From Altererythrobacter sp. (lineage in GTDB: Bacteria; Pseudomonadota; Alphaproteobacteria; Sphingomonadales; Sphingomonadaceae): a stretch of DNA of 64,000 nt. A program made the position numbers and the translations under genes. The stretch's first letter is position 1, and every line of letters starts with the position of its first letter. The stretch is from assembly GCA_017308255.1 (NCBI GenBank), contig JAFKFN010000016.1:1-64000 (forward strand). Direction: 5' to 3'. Below the pieces are notes generated by a model that was not told where the DNA came from, searched no databases, and saw only the letters and a program-made list of their open reading frames with translations. Below are positions 63,650 through 64,000 of this stretch, piece after piece.

Positions 63650-64000
<351 letters not shown>

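Overview
The window is a high-GC, densely packed alphaproteobacterial chromosome segment, best matched to the Sphingomonadales (Novosphingobium/Sphingobium/Erythrobacteraceae type). The reasons are a near-full-length tetrahydrofolate-dependent aryl O-demethylase of the LigM type, LigF-type and LigW-type relatives, a TonB-dependent receptor, a very large NAD-glutamate dehydrogenase, and the conserved order DUF3576 gene - leuS - lptE - holA. All assignments were made by reading the sequence; no database search was run.

Positions 1-1916 look like the edge of a mobile element. A fragment of a type I-secreted protein, a hairpin-rich leader, an ArdA antirestriction gene and a small unknown gene lie against the 3' end of a tRNA-Gly gene, the usual integration point of integrative elements. 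Positions 1917-33839 are mostly housekeeping: the redox co-chaperone CnoX, a LON-domain protein, MarC, YggT, tRNA-Leu, a tandem PilZ protein, MsrB, a two-gene ABC exporter, QueG, NAD-GDH with a ferredoxin reductase, the leuS-lptE-holA operon, PhbB, GalU, an M23 peptidase, Bcp, GlnE and an M28 peptidase. A complete IS5-type element (33848-34691) with CTAG target duplications follows, then REP-like palindromes, an agmatine deiminase-like gene and two tandem Tat-exported dienelactone hydrolase-like proteins.

Positions 38050-59325 hold the main accessory content: a catabolic cluster of about 21 kb with no recognisable transcription factor. It encodes a C-alpha-dehydrogenase-like SDR, two NTF2-fold proteins, a LigW-like decarboxylase, a TonB receptor, a MetE-C-like methyltransferase, a PQQ-cytochrome c lipoprotein dehydrogenase carrying the D-x-D signature of lanthanide-dependent enzymes, an aldehyde dehydrogenase, a VanA-like Rieske oxygenase, a second amidohydrolase, a phosphatase-like protein, another SDR, a tiny lipopeptide, a LigF-like glutathione transferase, an MDR reductase, a TauD/TfdA dioxygenase, a VOC protein and LigM. 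The parts suggest uptake, side-chain oxidation, ether cleavage, decarboxylation and O-demethylation of a methoxylated, probably lignin-derived, aromatic; the substrate cannot be fixed from sequence. The MetE-like protein could return the methyl group that LigM places on folate.

Positions 59827-64000 contain a yybP-ykoY (manganese) riboswitch upstream of a TMEM165/GDT1-type exporter, a possible nitronate monooxygenase - micro-ORF - GST operon, small unknown proteins, and the first 91 codons of argB, cut by the window end.
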